A stretch of 64,000 nt of DNA from Syntrophales bacterium (GTDB taxonomy: Bacteria > Desulfobacterota > Syntrophia > Syntrophales > UBA2210). Position 1 is the first letter of the stretch. Every line of letters starts with the position of its first letter. Both the position numbers and the translations under genes were made by a program. A model generated the notes under the pieces. It was not told the DNA's origin, searched no databases, and was given only the letters and a program-made list of their open reading frames with translations. This document shows positions 16,485-24,254 of this stretch, piece by piece. Location: the NCBI GenBank assembly GCA_023228425.1, contig JALOBE010000010.1, forward strand, positions 23,518-87,517, read 5' to 3'.

Positions 16485-17620
16485 AATTGGCCGGCTATAA
16501 TCTGTTTCTGAATCGGGCTTGTCCCTTCCAGTATGAGCAATCCCTGGGAATCCCGATGAAATTTGGACATGAGGTGCGGCCGCAGGTAGCCTGTCTTTCC
16601 CAATATCTGCATGCCTTTACCGCTCGCCCGGGCCGCGACTTCCGAGGCGAAGAGCTTGGCCATGGAGGATTCGCGGGTATAATCCTTATTCAGATCCATA
16701 AGCCGGCATGCCCTCCAGACGAGCAGCCGGGCGGCATCAATCTCCGCAGCCAGTTCCGACAGGACAAAACTGATGCCCTGGTTCTTGATAATAGGCCGGC
16801 TTGAAACGACCCGCTTCTTGGCGAACTGTATCGATTTTTCCAGCGCCGCCCGGGCCAGGCCGACACATATGGCACCGAAAAAGGCACGACCCCAGTCCAG
16901 GGTCTGCATCAGGAGCAGGTAACCGCTTCCCGGGAGACCGATCAGGTTGGATTTCGGAACGGCGACCTCACGAAAGGTGACAGTTGCCGTAGGAGCACAG
17001 CGGAGGCCCGGCTTGTCGTGATAGGGGCCGACAATGATCCCGTCGGCATCGCCGGGTATGACGAAGGTGTTGATACCGGCCCGGCCCCGGCCCGTGTCGC
17101 TGTTTGCCCAGACTATGTAAAAGGCGGCGCTTCCCGCGTTCAGGACGGGAACCTTTTCACCGGTAATGATGTAGTACTCACCATCCTGCCGTGCCATGGT
17201 AGAAAAAGATGACGTGTTCGAACCACCCTTTTCCTCCGTGATACAGCAGCTTGCAACGGCATCCGCGGGATCGAGAAGCGGGGACAGAAACTTCTTCTGC
17301 TGTTCTTCCGAACCTCCTATCAACAGGGCGGAAACCGAGTGGACCGTGGCCGCATAAATGCTGGCCAGCCCGGCACACCCGTAACCGATCTCTTCCGTCA
17401 CGATTGAAAGTGTCAGCCGGTCCAGAGCGTGACCGCCGCATTCATCAGGAATGATAAAAGAATTCAGTTTTTCTTCCGCTATGATGCAGAGGTAGTCTCC
17501 GTCGATAGGTCCCGGTTCGGCCGAATCCACCTTGAGAGACAATGGTTGGAGCGCTACAGCCCGGCGATTGATCTTCTCCTGAAGTTTTTTCTGTTCCGCC
17601 GACAATTCAAAGGAAATCAT
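16481..17620 (-). CDS. Acyl-CoA dehydrogenase
   Basis: A 379-residue FAD flavoenzyme with the three-domain acyl-CoA dehydrogenase fold, introducing a C2-C3 double bond into an acyl-CoA. Visible features are CCITEEKGGSNTSS (FAD and substrate loop, about residues 120-133), the arginine-containing FAKKRVVSSRPI helix, and the C-terminal ILEGTSPIQK, whose Glu is the catalytic base of short- and medium-chain types. No ETF, CoA ligase or hydratase is nearby, so the substrate is open. The ATG at 17620 follows GGAGGTAAACA and overlaps the XRE regulator stop (ATGA). It may serve the same pathway as the adjacent glycyl radical enzyme, but a promoter and a repeat separate them. Confidence 0.88.
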   Translation of the reverse strand: MISFELSAEQKKLQEKINRRAVALQPLSLKVDSAEPGPIDGDYLCIIAEEKLNSFIIPDECGGHALDRLTLSIVTEEIGYGCAGLASIYAATVHSVSALLIGGSEEQQKKFLSPLLDPADAVASCCITEEKGGSNTSSFSTMARQDGEYYIITGEKVPVLNAGSAAFYIVWANSDTGRGRAGINTFVIPGDADGIIVGPYHDKPGLRCAPTATVTFREVAVPKSNLIGLPGSGYLLLMQTLDWGRAFFGAICVGLARAALEKSIQFAKKRVVSSRPIIKNQGISFVLSELAAEIDAARLLVWRACRLMDLNKDYTRESSMAKLFASEVAARASGKGMQILGKTGYLRPHLMSKFHRDSQGLLILEGTSPIQKQIIAGQL

Positions 17621-17976
17621 TGTTTACCTCCGCTCTTCTGCCAGAGAACAAAGTCAAGAACGGACTTCCTCTGCGAAGGCTTCAGCCCCGGCAGTGCTTC
17701 AATGATTCGTTGTGCCAGAGGGTCTTTCAAAATCGTGTCGTAGTCGGAGTTTGCCGGGTGTCTGTCTTCAGAGCCCTCAAGGAAGTATGTCACGGGTTTG
17801 CCCAGAAGATTCCCGATACGCTGGAGCTCCGCCAGATAGAGACGCCGCTTGCCCAGTTCGTAATTGGAGAGCGAGGCCTGCGTACAACCCAACTTCCTGG
17901 CCAGGTCATCCTGGCTCAGTCCCGCCTCTTCCCGTGCCTTCTGGAGCTTTCGTCCTATTTCTTCGTAGGCTTTCAT
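17617..17976 (-). CDS. XRE-family helix-turn-helix transcriptional regulator
   Basis: A 119-residue regulator whose N-terminal 70 residues form a Cro/CI-type HTH (AGLSQDDLARKLGCTQASLSNYELGKRRL). The C-terminal tail carries no sensor domain I recognise. It is the first gene of an operon with the acyl-CoA dehydrogenase (ATGA overlap), which suggests it controls that gene and perhaps the GRE, whose promoter holds a palindrome. The regulated targets are inference. Confidence 0.85.
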   Translation of the reverse strand: MKAYEEIGRKLQKAREEAGLSQDDLARKLGCTQASLSNYELGKRRLYLAELQRIGNLLGKPVTYFLEGSEDRHPANSDYDTILKDPLAQRIIEALPGLKPSQRKSVLDFVLWQKSGGKQ

Positions 17977-17990
17977 GGTTCTTCAATCAT

Positions 17991-18160
17991 GACGGCTTCG
18001 TACAATGGTACCGGAGCCGCATGCCTGATTGCGCTCCGGCCTTCGTCACCGCGTTGTACCATCACAGTACGCCTCGTTCCTTAAGATGTACGCACCGTGC
18101 CTCAGGGAGCTTTTACAATACCGTCCTCTACCAGACGTTTTTCGATCTTTACGAGGCCGT
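17991..18160 (-). repeat. Dispersed repeat family A, copy A5
   Basis: Reverse-oriented copy in the 367-bp gap between the XRE gene and tRNA-Cys. Read on the minus strand it has the TCGAAAAACGTCTGG head, AGGACGG, GTACGTACATC-like middle elements and the terminal GTACGAAGCCGTCA. The palindrome is damaged. The remaining bases 18165-18343 hold nothing I recognise. Confidence 0.75.
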
Positions 18161-18343
18161 CAATCGTTACTGCAGGAAGTACACTATTTTAGCGGGGAAG
18201 TACAGATTGTTCCGGAGGACCATCGGACGGTCGGCCGGCAGTGCTACACGCCCTCACGCGGGAAGGCGACAAAGGCCGGGAAATCAAAAAAGAAAGAAGG
18301 CCTGCCGGTTATGGTATTAACCCACAGCCCTTCTCTTGATTTC

Positions 18344-18419
18344 TGGAGGCGGCAACCGGATTCGAACCGGTGAATAACGGTTTTGCAGACCGCTGCCTTA
18401 GCCACTTGGCTATGCCGCC
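18344..18419 (-). tRNA. tRNA-Cys (GCA)
   Basis: Full cloverleaf of 76 nt. The acceptor GGCGGCA pairs with TGCCGCC, the T-loop is GTTCGAATC and the anticodon loop contains TGCAA, giving anticodon GCA. The 3' CCA is encoded. It lies 6 bp downstream of tRNA-Gly and is probably co-transcribed with it. Confidence 0.97.
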
Positions 18420-18425
18420 GAAAAA

Positions 18426-18500
18426 TGGAGCGGGCGAAGGGATTTGAACCCTCGACGTCCACCTTGGCAAGGTGGCACTCTACCACTGAGTTACGCCCGC
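18426..18500 (-). tRNA. tRNA-Gly (GCC)
   Basis: A 75-nt cloverleaf. The acceptor GCGGGCG pairs with CGCCCGC, the anticodon loop TTGCCAA gives anticodon GCC, and the T-loop is GTTCAAATC. The 3' CCA is encoded. A TTGACA/TATGAG promoter lies just upstream. Confidence 0.97.
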
Positions 18501-18513
18501 TCAATGGAAGCTA

Positions 18514-18542
18514 CTCATAGTAAAATACCTGGTCCCTGTCAA
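18514..18542 (-). promoter_or_regulatory. Promoter of the tRNA-Gly/tRNA-Cys unit
   Basis: TTGACA (18542-18537), a 17-bp spacer and TATGAG (18519-18514) on the minus strand lie 13 bp before the tRNA-Gly 5' end. Position and fit to consensus make this a convincing stable-RNA promoter. Confidence 0.65.
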
Positions 18543-18597
18543 CGAAAAACTTCCGGAACAGCTCCCGTCGCATGCAGTACACGGACCATCGGCGACA

Positions 18598-19200
18598 TCA
18601 ATGGCTTAAGGACTCCCGGTGAAACTTCATGGTATATTCGGTTCCGGACCATACGGAGAGAACCAGGGCGATGTAGATGACAACAATCCCCACCGCGTGG
18701 GCGTTCAGTCCCAGGAAGGGATAATGGATAAGAAGGGCCGACACGCCGATGACCTGGCAGAGGGTCTTCTGTTTCCCCAGGCTGCTTGCCTCGATTATCA
18801 GCCCTTCGGCCGAGGCGAAGCTTCGAATTCCGTCGACGACGACGTCCCGGGCAATCATGATAACCACAACCCAGGCTGGTATCCTGTCCAGGGGAATCAG
18901 CATGATCATGGCAGTGCTTATGATCAGCTTGTCGACGATGGGATCCATGAGTTGCCCTACTTTTGTCACAATGTTGTATCGCCGCGCGATGTAGCCGTCC
19001 AGAAGATCCGTCAGGGCGGCGGCAATGAACAGCAGCGCTATGACCAGGCTCAAGACTCTTCCCGGATTGAGGAGCAGCAGGAACAGAACCGGTATTATGC
19101 CGACCCTGAGCATAGTGATACTATTGGGAAGATTGAAAATCTGCCGCTTTTTCTCCGACATGGGGAGCCGGTCAAATCTGTCTTTCAGAAAATCTATCAC
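18598..19200 (-). CDS. pgsA: CDP-diacylglycerol-glycerol-3-phosphate 3-phosphatidyltransferase
   Basis: Integral membrane enzyme that makes phosphatidylglycerol phosphate from CDP-diacylglycerol and glycerol 3-phosphate. The CDP-alcohol phosphotransferase signature is intact: DG-X2-AR-X8-G-X3-D-X3-D in LLDGYIARRYNIVTKVGQLM followed by DPIVD. Several hydrophobic segments follow. The length of about 200 residues is typical. The GTG at 19200 is preferred because GGAGG lies 4 bases upstream; ATG at 19161 and GTG at 19230 are in-frame alternatives. It is the last protein gene of the series running from argB, 37 bp after the transaldolase. Confidence 0.9.
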   Translation of the reverse strand: MIDFLKDRFDRLPMSEKKRQIFNLPNSITMLRVGIIPVLFLLLLNPGRVLSLVIALLFIAAALTDLLDGYIARRYNIVTKVGQLMDPIVDKLIISTAMIMLIPLDRIPAWVVVIMIARDVVVDGIRSFASAEGLIIEASSLGKQKTLCQVIGVSALLIHYPFLGLNAHAVGIVVIYIALVLSVWSGTEYTMKFHRESLSH

Positions 19201-19237
19201 GCTGCCTCCGGGGAGAATGAAGGATTCCACTTGCGTG

Positions 19238-19885
19238 TTATTTCTTGGGCACTTTTTTCCAGTCTTCCAGGAATTTCGCCAATCCCACGTCCGTCAGTGG
19301 ATGGCGGGCCATTTGTGACAGAACGCCGAAAGGCATGGTTATTATGTCGGCACCCAGCAGGGCCGCGTTGAGAACGTGAAGCGGATGGCGAACGCTGGCC
19401 ACGATGACCTCGCAGTCAAAGGCATAGTTGTCGAACATGTACAGTATCTGTTCAACGAGTTCCATGCCGTCATGGGACACGTCATCCAGACGCCCGATGA
19501 AGGGACTCACGTAGGCGGCCCCCGCCTTTGCCGCCAGGAGTGCCTGCAGGGCGGAAAAGATCAGGGTCTGGTTCACGGCGACGCCCTCGTCAGCGAGAGC
19601 CTTTGTCGCTTTCAGGCCTTCTATGGTCATGGGAATCTTTACCACCACATTGGGAGATGTGGCCGCCAGTTTTTTACCCTCCTTTACCATACCTGCGGCG
19701 TCTTCGCTGACGACTTCGAGACTGACGGGACCGTCGACGATAGCCAGGATCTCCTTCACCACCGTGTCGAACTTTTTCTTCTCCTTCGCGACCAGGCTGG
19801 GGTTGGTAGTGACCCCGTCAACCATGCCCATTCCAATTCCTGCTTTAATTTCGTCTATGTTCCCCGTGTCAAGAAAAAATTTCAT
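19238..19885 (-). CDS. Transaldolase / fructose-6-phosphate aldolase family (TalC type)
   Basis: A short 215-residue TIM-barrel aldolase of the MipB/TalC subfamily. It has MKFFLDTGNIDEIK at the N-terminus, GVTTNPSLV (about residue 25), the Schiff-base lysine in VVKIPMT (about 85), and the C-terminal DVGLAKFLEDW. Members either transfer dihydroxyacetone units in the pentose phosphate pathway or cleave fructose 6-phosphate, and sequence alone does not decide. The ATG at 19885 follows GGAGAGAAGCTG; a longer in-frame reading from 19972 is not supported. It lies between pgsA and a small membrane protein gene. Confidence 0.88.
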   Translation of the reverse strand: MKFFLDTGNIDEIKAGIGMGMVDGVTTNPSLVAKEKKKFDTVVKEILAIVDGPVSLEVVSEDAAGMVKEGKKLAATSPNVVVKIPMTIEGLKATKALADEGVAVNQTLIFSALQALLAAKAGAAYVSPFIGRLDDVSHDGMELVEQILYMFDNYAFDCEVIVASVRHPLHVLNAALLGADIITMPFGVLSQMARHPLTDVGLAKFLEDWKKVPKK

Positions 19886-19925
19886 CAGCTTCTCTCCTTC
19901 CGTATAGAACTGTGCCGCTCGGCGT

Positions 19926-20201
19926 TCACTGCTGCCGCCGGCTCTGCCGGTAGCGGTCGCGGCATTCCTCACTGCAGAAATGGTGTACTTCTCCCTCGAT
20001 GGTCGCGGTCAGGGCACTATTTACCGGAACGTAGGTTCCGCACTGGGGGTCTTTCACGAGATCCTCACTCGCAATTTCAGACCTGCGGCGGGGTAAGACA
20101 CGATCCTTCTCCCCGGGGACCTGAAAAAGATACCGGGCGGCCCGGTAGGCTAAGTACAGGATAACGATTAGCAGTATCAGACGTACTATCATGAACGACA
20201 C
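19926..20201 (-). CDS. Small membrane-anchored TRASH/YHS-like metal-binding protein (PP0621-like)
   Basis: A 91-residue protein. One N-terminal transmembrane segment (IVRLILLIVILYLAYRAA) is followed by a basic linker and a compact Cys module: DPQCGTYVP, then HHFCSEECRDRY. The spacing resembles the TRASH/YHS zinc-knuckle found in metal-sensing proteins and in the PP0621 family. The function is unknown; binding of a soft metal at the membrane face is a reasonable inference. It precedes the transaldolase by 40 bp. Confidence 0.7.
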   Translation of the reverse strand: MSFMIVRLILLIVILYLAYRAARYLFQVPGEKDRVLPRRRSEIASEDLVKDPQCGTYVPVNSALTATIEGEVHHFCSEECRDRYRQSRRQQ

Positions 20202-20244
20202 GCCGGTGGAAGACCCCGCAGGATCGTTTCACACCTCCTGTTTT

Positions 20245-20312
20245 CGTCATTCCCGGTCCGACCCGGGATTCGAATCTGCTCACTCCCGATTCCCGCATGA
20301 ACGGGAGTGAGC
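20245..20312. repeat. Tandem hairpins downstream of folK
   Basis: Two inverted repeats occur: CCCGG-TCCGA-CCGGG near 20252-20266 and GCTCACTCCCG/CGGGAGTGAGC (11-bp arms, 20278-20288 and 20302-20312). No T-tract follows. They lie in the 198-bp gap between folK and the small membrane protein gene and could stabilise or partially terminate the operon mRNA. Confidence 0.5.
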
Positions 20313-20399
20313 GCAGGGCAGACAGCTCAACACCGGGCGGCAATCGGGACTCCCCAATACCCGGGATTGGCCTGACAGTACACTTTCAGGATTTCTCCC

Positions 20400-20921
20400 C
20401 TACCCCTCCAGCTTTACAACCGTTGCGGCGTCTTCCAGGCGATCCAGCAGTCCCCGAACCGATATGCCGAATCGGGGATGAATCACCCATGAGGCAATCT
20501 CCGCGAGAGGCTCCAGGACAAAGCGACGCCGGTGCAGTTCACGATGGGGTATTACCAGGTCATCCTCGTCGATGACGGCCTGCCCGTAAAACAGGATATC
20601 CAGGTCGATGATCCGGGGACCTCCGTCGCCTGTACGGGTCCTTCCCATGTCCCGTTCACGTTCCTGGAGTGCTTGCAGGAGACGCCGGGGCTCCAGAAGG
20701 GCCCGTATCTCCGCCACGGCGTTTATGAACCAGGGCTGCCGGATCATTCCCACCGGCTCCGTCCGGTACAACGATGACCGTCGAACCGGCACCAGGCCGG
20801 GAGTTTCCGACAGGCTCTCCAGTGCCGAGCGACACTGTCGCAGGGGGTCATCCTGGTTGGAACCGATCGACAGGTAGCAGATAACACCTTCTTCCCTGCC
20901 ATCCGTGAACCGCCTCCGCAT
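20400..20921 (-). CDS. folK: 6-hydroxymethyl-7,8-dihydropterin pyrophosphokinase (HPPK)
   Basis: Transfers pyrophosphate from ATP to 6-hydroxymethyl-7,8-dihydropterin, one step after the pterin made by the FolE2/PTPS-III pair earlier in the window. It has the N-terminal YLSIGSN, SSLYRTEPVG, QPWFINAV, and the Asp-rich RIIDLDILFYG followed by IPHRELHRRRFVL. The ATG at 20921 is preferred: AAGGAG lies upstream inside the dapB tail. A GTG at 20933 overlapping the dapB stop is the alternative. It is the last of the amino-acid genes in the operon. Confidence 0.92.
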   Translation of the reverse strand: MRRRFTDGREEGVICYLSIGSNQDDPLRQCRSALESLSETPGLVPVRRSSLYRTEPVGMIRQPWFINAVAEIRALLEPRRLLQALQERERDMGRTRTGDGGPRIIDLDILFYGQAVIDEDDLVIPHRELHRRRFVLEPLAEIASWVIHPRFGISVRGLLDRLEDAATVVKLEG

Positions 20922-20929
20922 TGTCGGGA

Positions 20930-21736
20930 TCACTCCTTCAGTCCCAGCACATCCTGCATGTCGTAGAGGCCCTTGGGCTGGTTCACGACCCAGCGGGCCG
21001 CCCTGAGGGCCCCCCGGGCGAAATTGTCCCGGCTGTGGGCGCGGTGTATGAACTCGAGCCGCTCGCCCATACCGCCGAAGATGACCGTATGTTCGCCCAC
21101 GATATCGCCGGCCCGGATGGTCTGGATACCGATCTCCTGTTTTGTCCTGGCTCCTGTCATACCCCGGCGCTCGTAGACGCCGACATCATCCATGTTTCTC
21201 CCCAGGGCGCGGGCTACGACCTGTGCCATCATGACGGCCGTTCCGCTCGGCGCGTCTTTTTTCTGGTTGTGGTGGGCTTCGACGATTTCAACATCGTAGT
21301 CATCACCCAGTATTCGGGCCACCGAATCGAGCATCCTGAACATCACGTTCACACCGACGCTCATGTTCGGGGCGAGAACGCAACGTGTCTGCGCGGCCAG
21401 CCGCACGACCGCCTCGAGTTCCCGGGCCGTCAGTCCCGTGGTGCCTATGACGGCAGCCTTTTTATGGCGCGCTGTTATTTCAAGGTTATTCACCACCGCG
21501 TCGTGGTGCGTAAAGTCAATGATCACGTCACCGGCGTCAACACAGTCTTCGAGGCTTCCGGACACCTTCACGCCCCGTGCCGACAGAGCGAGAGCGTCTC
21601 CGATATCCTCCCCCACCAGGGGATGGCCGGGAATTTCAACGGCTCCCGCGAGTTCGAGATCTTCGGCGCCGTCCAGAAGCGAACAGATCCTGCATCCCAT
21701 GCGCCCACCCGCTCCCATGACAATAACGCGTATCAC
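20930..21736 (-). CDS. dapB: 4-hydroxy-tetrahydrodipicolinate reductase
   Basis: Second committed enzyme of the diaminopimelate/lysine route; it reduces the DapA product with NAD(P)H. The 268-residue protein has the nucleotide motif VMGAGGRMG at the N-terminus, the DFTHHDAV and GTTGL loops, and the catalytic and substrate motif EAHHNQKKDAPSGTA (about residues 157-171). It is encoded 54 bp downstream of dapA and just upstream of folK. Confidence 0.95.
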   Translation of the reverse strand: MIRVIVMGAGGRMGCRICSLLDGAEDLELAGAVEIPGHPLVGEDIGDALALSARGVKVSGSLEDCVDAGDVIIDFTHHDAVVNNLEITARHKKAAVIGTTGLTARELEAVVRLAAQTRCVLAPNMSVGVNVMFRMLDSVARILGDDYDVEIVEAHHNQKKDAPSGTAVMMAQVVARALGRNMDDVGVYERRGMTGARTKQEIGIQTIRAGDIVGEHTVIFGGMGERLEFIHRAHSRDNFARGALRAARWVVNQPKGLYDMQDVLGLKE

Positions 21737-21790
21737 AGTCTTTTCCTCCGATTACAGGTCCGCGGCAATCAGTGATTGTCTGCCGTCGTT

Positions 21791-22663
21791 TCAGATCAGC
21801 CCGCAGGCACCGATCACCTTCTTGACGCGTTCGTAGTTCGCGTCCGACAGGGGGCACAGGGGGAGTCTCAACTCATACTCGATTTTTCCCATCATTGAAA
21901 GAGCCGCCTTGACGGGAATGGGGTTTGTCTCGAAAAAAAGGGCCTCCATGACGGGCCACACGCGATAGTGAATCTCCCGTGCCACTGCAAGATCCCCCGC
22001 CGCCGCAGCCTTTACCAGCCTGGACATGTCACCGGGAACGATGTTTGAGGCCACCGATATGACACCCTTGCCGCCGATGGCCATGATGGGAAGAACCGTA
22101 AAGTCATCACCCGAAATGACGGAGAAGCCCTCACCGCAGAGCCTGATGACGGAACTGACCTGCCGCAGATCTCCCGTGGCTTCCTTGATGCCCACGATAT
22201 TACTGATTTCCGAAAGTCGGGCGACCGTTTCGGGCAGAACGTTGCTTCCCGTCCTGGAAGGAACATTGTAAAGGATCACGGGAATGGGTACTGCTTCGGC
22301 CACGGCCTTGAAGTGGCGGTAAATGCCTTCCTGGGTAGGCCGGTTGTAGTAGGGAGACAGCAGGAGCGCTCCATCGGCGCCGGCCTCGTAGGCGTGACGG
22401 GTCAGCCTGATCGCCTCGACGGTGTTGTTGGATCCTGTACCGGCGATGACGGGGATGCGCTTCTTTACGGCGTCGATGACGATTTCGATGACATTATCGT
22501 GTTCATCGTGGGAAAGCGTCGCCGACTCCCCCGTAGTTCCACAGGGTATGATGCCGTCGGTTCCGTTTTCAATCTGGAATTCGACAAGCCCTCTCAGCGC
22601 CTCCTCGTCCACCTCACCGTTTTTAAAGGGTGTCACAATGGCTGTCATGGATCCTTTGAACAT
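21791..22663 (-). CDS. dapA: 4-hydroxy-tetrahydrodipicolinate synthase
   Basis: A 290-residue TIM-barrel aldolase condensing pyruvate with aspartate semialdehyde. GTTGESATL (about residues 42-50) provides the active-site Thr pair, YNVPSRTG the Tyr, and IVGIKEATGDL the Schiff-base Lys. The start overlaps the lysA stop as TAATG, so the two are translationally coupled. No lysine riboswitch is visible between them, as expected for an internal operon gene. Confidence 0.96.
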   Translation of the reverse strand: MFKGSMTAIVTPFKNGEVDEEALRGLVEFQIENGTDGIIPCGTTGESATLSHDEHDNVIEIVIDAVKKRIPVIAGTGSNNTVEAIRLTRHAYEAGADGALLLSPYYNRPTQEGIYRHFKAVAEAVPIPVILYNVPSRTGSNVLPETVARLSEISNIVGIKEATGDLRQVSSVIRLCGEGFSVISGDDFTVLPIMAIGGKGVISVASNIVPGDMSRLVKAAAAGDLAVAREIHYRVWPVMEALFFETNPIPVKAALSMMGKIEYELRLPLCPLSDANYERVKKVIGACGLI

Positions 22664-23982
22664 TATTTTTTTCCTCCTGTTTCCATTACCGGTAACCCGG
22701 AACCCTGAACCGTCTCCGTCCCATGCCTGCTCAGGCGTTCGGGTATAGACTCTCCCCTTATCAGGTCCTGGTAGGTTTCACGCTTTTTTATAACCTCCAC
22801 GGCGCTTCCGCTGACGAGCAATTCCGCTGCCCGGGGCCGGGAATTATAGTTCGACGCCATGGTGAACCCGTAGGCGCCCGCGCTCATGACGGCCACCAAG
22901 TCGCCCTGGTCGAAACGGGGCACTTTTCTGTCTTTTACAAAATAATCGCTTGATTCGCAAATAGGTCCCACGATGTCGGCGACAACAGGCTCCCTCTCTT
23001 TTTCCAGTACCGGCAGTATCTGGTGATACGAATCGTAGAGACTGGGGCGTATCAGGTCGTTCATTCCCGCGTCGACGATGATAAAGTTCTTGTGGCTCCC
23101 ATACTTGGTATAAAGTACCCTGGTGACCAGGATTCCCGCGTTACCGACAATGACCCTGCCGGGTTCCAGGATGAGAGTGCACCCTGTATCACGGGCTTTT
23201 TCAGACACCACACGGGCATAGTCGCGGGGGTGGGGCGGCGTTTCCTGATCATAGGCAATGCCCAGACCGCCGCCGATGTCCAGATAACGAATGTCAATAC
23301 CTTCCTGTCGCAGAAGCCCTATGAGGTCCTTCAGGCTGTCCATGGCCTCGAGAAAGGGCCTGATGTTCAGGATCTGCGAGCCGATATGGCAATCGACACC
23401 GATGATCTCCAGGTTGCTCAGCTCCCGAGCCCGGCGATACTCCCCGATGGAGTGCCCGATGTCGATGCCGAACTTGTTTTCCTTCAGGCCTGTCGATATG
23501 TGGGGGTGTGTCAGCGGATCCACGTCCGGGTTGACCCGAAGGGCTATGGGCGCTTTTGCTCCCTTTTGACCGGCCACGGTGTTTATCAGCTCCAACTCCT
23601 GCGACGATTCGACGTTAAACATGAGAATGCCCGCGTCAAGGGCGTAGCTGATTTCATCGCGGCGCTTGCCCACGCCTGAATAGACTATTTTTTTCGGATC
23701 CGCCCCGGCCGTCAGGGCCCGGAACAGTTCTCCCCCGGAGACGACATCAACTCCGCCACCTTCATTGATCAAGGCTCTCAAAACAGCGATATTCGAATTC
23801 GCCTTCGCGGCAAAACAGACCAGGTGGGGCATGCCGGCGAAGGCCTGATCGAACACCTGGTAGTGACGTCTGAGCGTTTTCAGGCTGTAGAGGTAGAAGG
23901 GCGTCCCCTGTGACTCGGCAATAGCCGAAATAGGAACGTATTCACAGTGCAGTTCATTGTTGGAATATTCGAAGTAGTGCAT
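22663..23982 (-). CDS. lysA: Diaminopimelate decarboxylase
   Basis: PLP enzyme making L-lysine from meso-diaminopimelate. It is 439 residues with the alanine-racemase-like barrel. The PLP lysine is in VCFAAKANSN (about residue 60), HIGSQI and the Gly-rich LDIGGGLGI bind PLP phosphate, and EPGRVIVGNAG and CESSDYF provide the DAP site. It follows the small lipoprotein gene by 38 bp, the same lptM-lysA adjacency seen in proteobacteria. Confidence 0.96.
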   Translation of the reverse strand: MHYFEYSNNELHCEYVPISAIAESQGTPFYLYSLKTLRRHYQVFDQAFAGMPHLVCFAAKANSNIAVLRALINEGGGVDVVSGGELFRALTAGADPKKIVYSGVGKRRDEISYALDAGILMFNVESSQELELINTVAGQKGAKAPIALRVNPDVDPLTHPHISTGLKENKFGIDIGHSIGEYRRARELSNLEIIGVDCHIGSQILNIRPFLEAMDSLKDLIGLLRQEGIDIRYLDIGGGLGIAYDQETPPHPRDYARVVSEKARDTGCTLILEPGRVIVGNAGILVTRVLYTKYGSHKNFIIVDAGMNDLIRPSLYDSYHQILPVLEKEREPVVADIVGPICESSDYFVKDRKVPRFDQGDLVAVMSAGAYGFTMASNYNSRPRAAELLVSGSAVEVIKKRETYQDLIRGESIPERLSRHGTETVQGSGLPVMETGGKK

Positions 23983-24020
23983 GGAGCTTCCTCGGACCGT
24001 GTGGTCCGGCGGTCAGCGCT

Positions 24021-24254
24021 TCAGCCGGTTCCGCATTTGTCGACCCTGCCGCCGGTGTCCGGCGGAACACAGGCAGTACCTGCCGACGCCGCTTTATTCA
24101 CGTTTTCGCCTGCATGATCACAAGCACTGGTTTTCATGGTTGTCACCGGAGCCTGAGGACGGGGGTCTCCCTTTTTCCCGCATCCCGCGACCGCCGCGAG
24201 CAGAATCGCGGCACAGAGCAGGCATCCCATTTTCAGAAGCAGGTCATGTCTCAT
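24021..24254 (-). CDS. Small lipoprotein (LptM/YifL-like)
   Basis: A 77-residue predicted lipoprotein. The signal peptide MRHDLLLKMGCLLCAAILL ends in a lipobox AVAGC, followed at once by GKKGDPRPQ, which matches the GCGxKGP motif of LptM (YifL). LptM assists LptD maturation at the outer membrane in enterobacteria; applying that here is inference. The rest is low-complexity and may be disordered. The ATG at 24254 overlaps the argH end by 11 bp; a longer reading from 24398 runs wholly inside argH and is rejected. Confidence 0.75.
   Translation of the reverse strand: MRHDLLLKMGCLLCAAILLAAVAGCGKKGDPRPQAPVTTMKTSACDHAGENVNKAASAGTACVPPDTGGRVDKCGTG

Noticed and set aside
17712..18373. Plus-strand open frames of 202 and 114 codons
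   Set aside because: They cover the antisense of the XRE gene, repeat A5 and tRNA-Cys; no family likeness.
22640..24020. Searched for a lysine riboswitch near lysA and dapA
   Set aside because: The genes are coupled or spaced by under 60 bp; there is no room for the aptamer.
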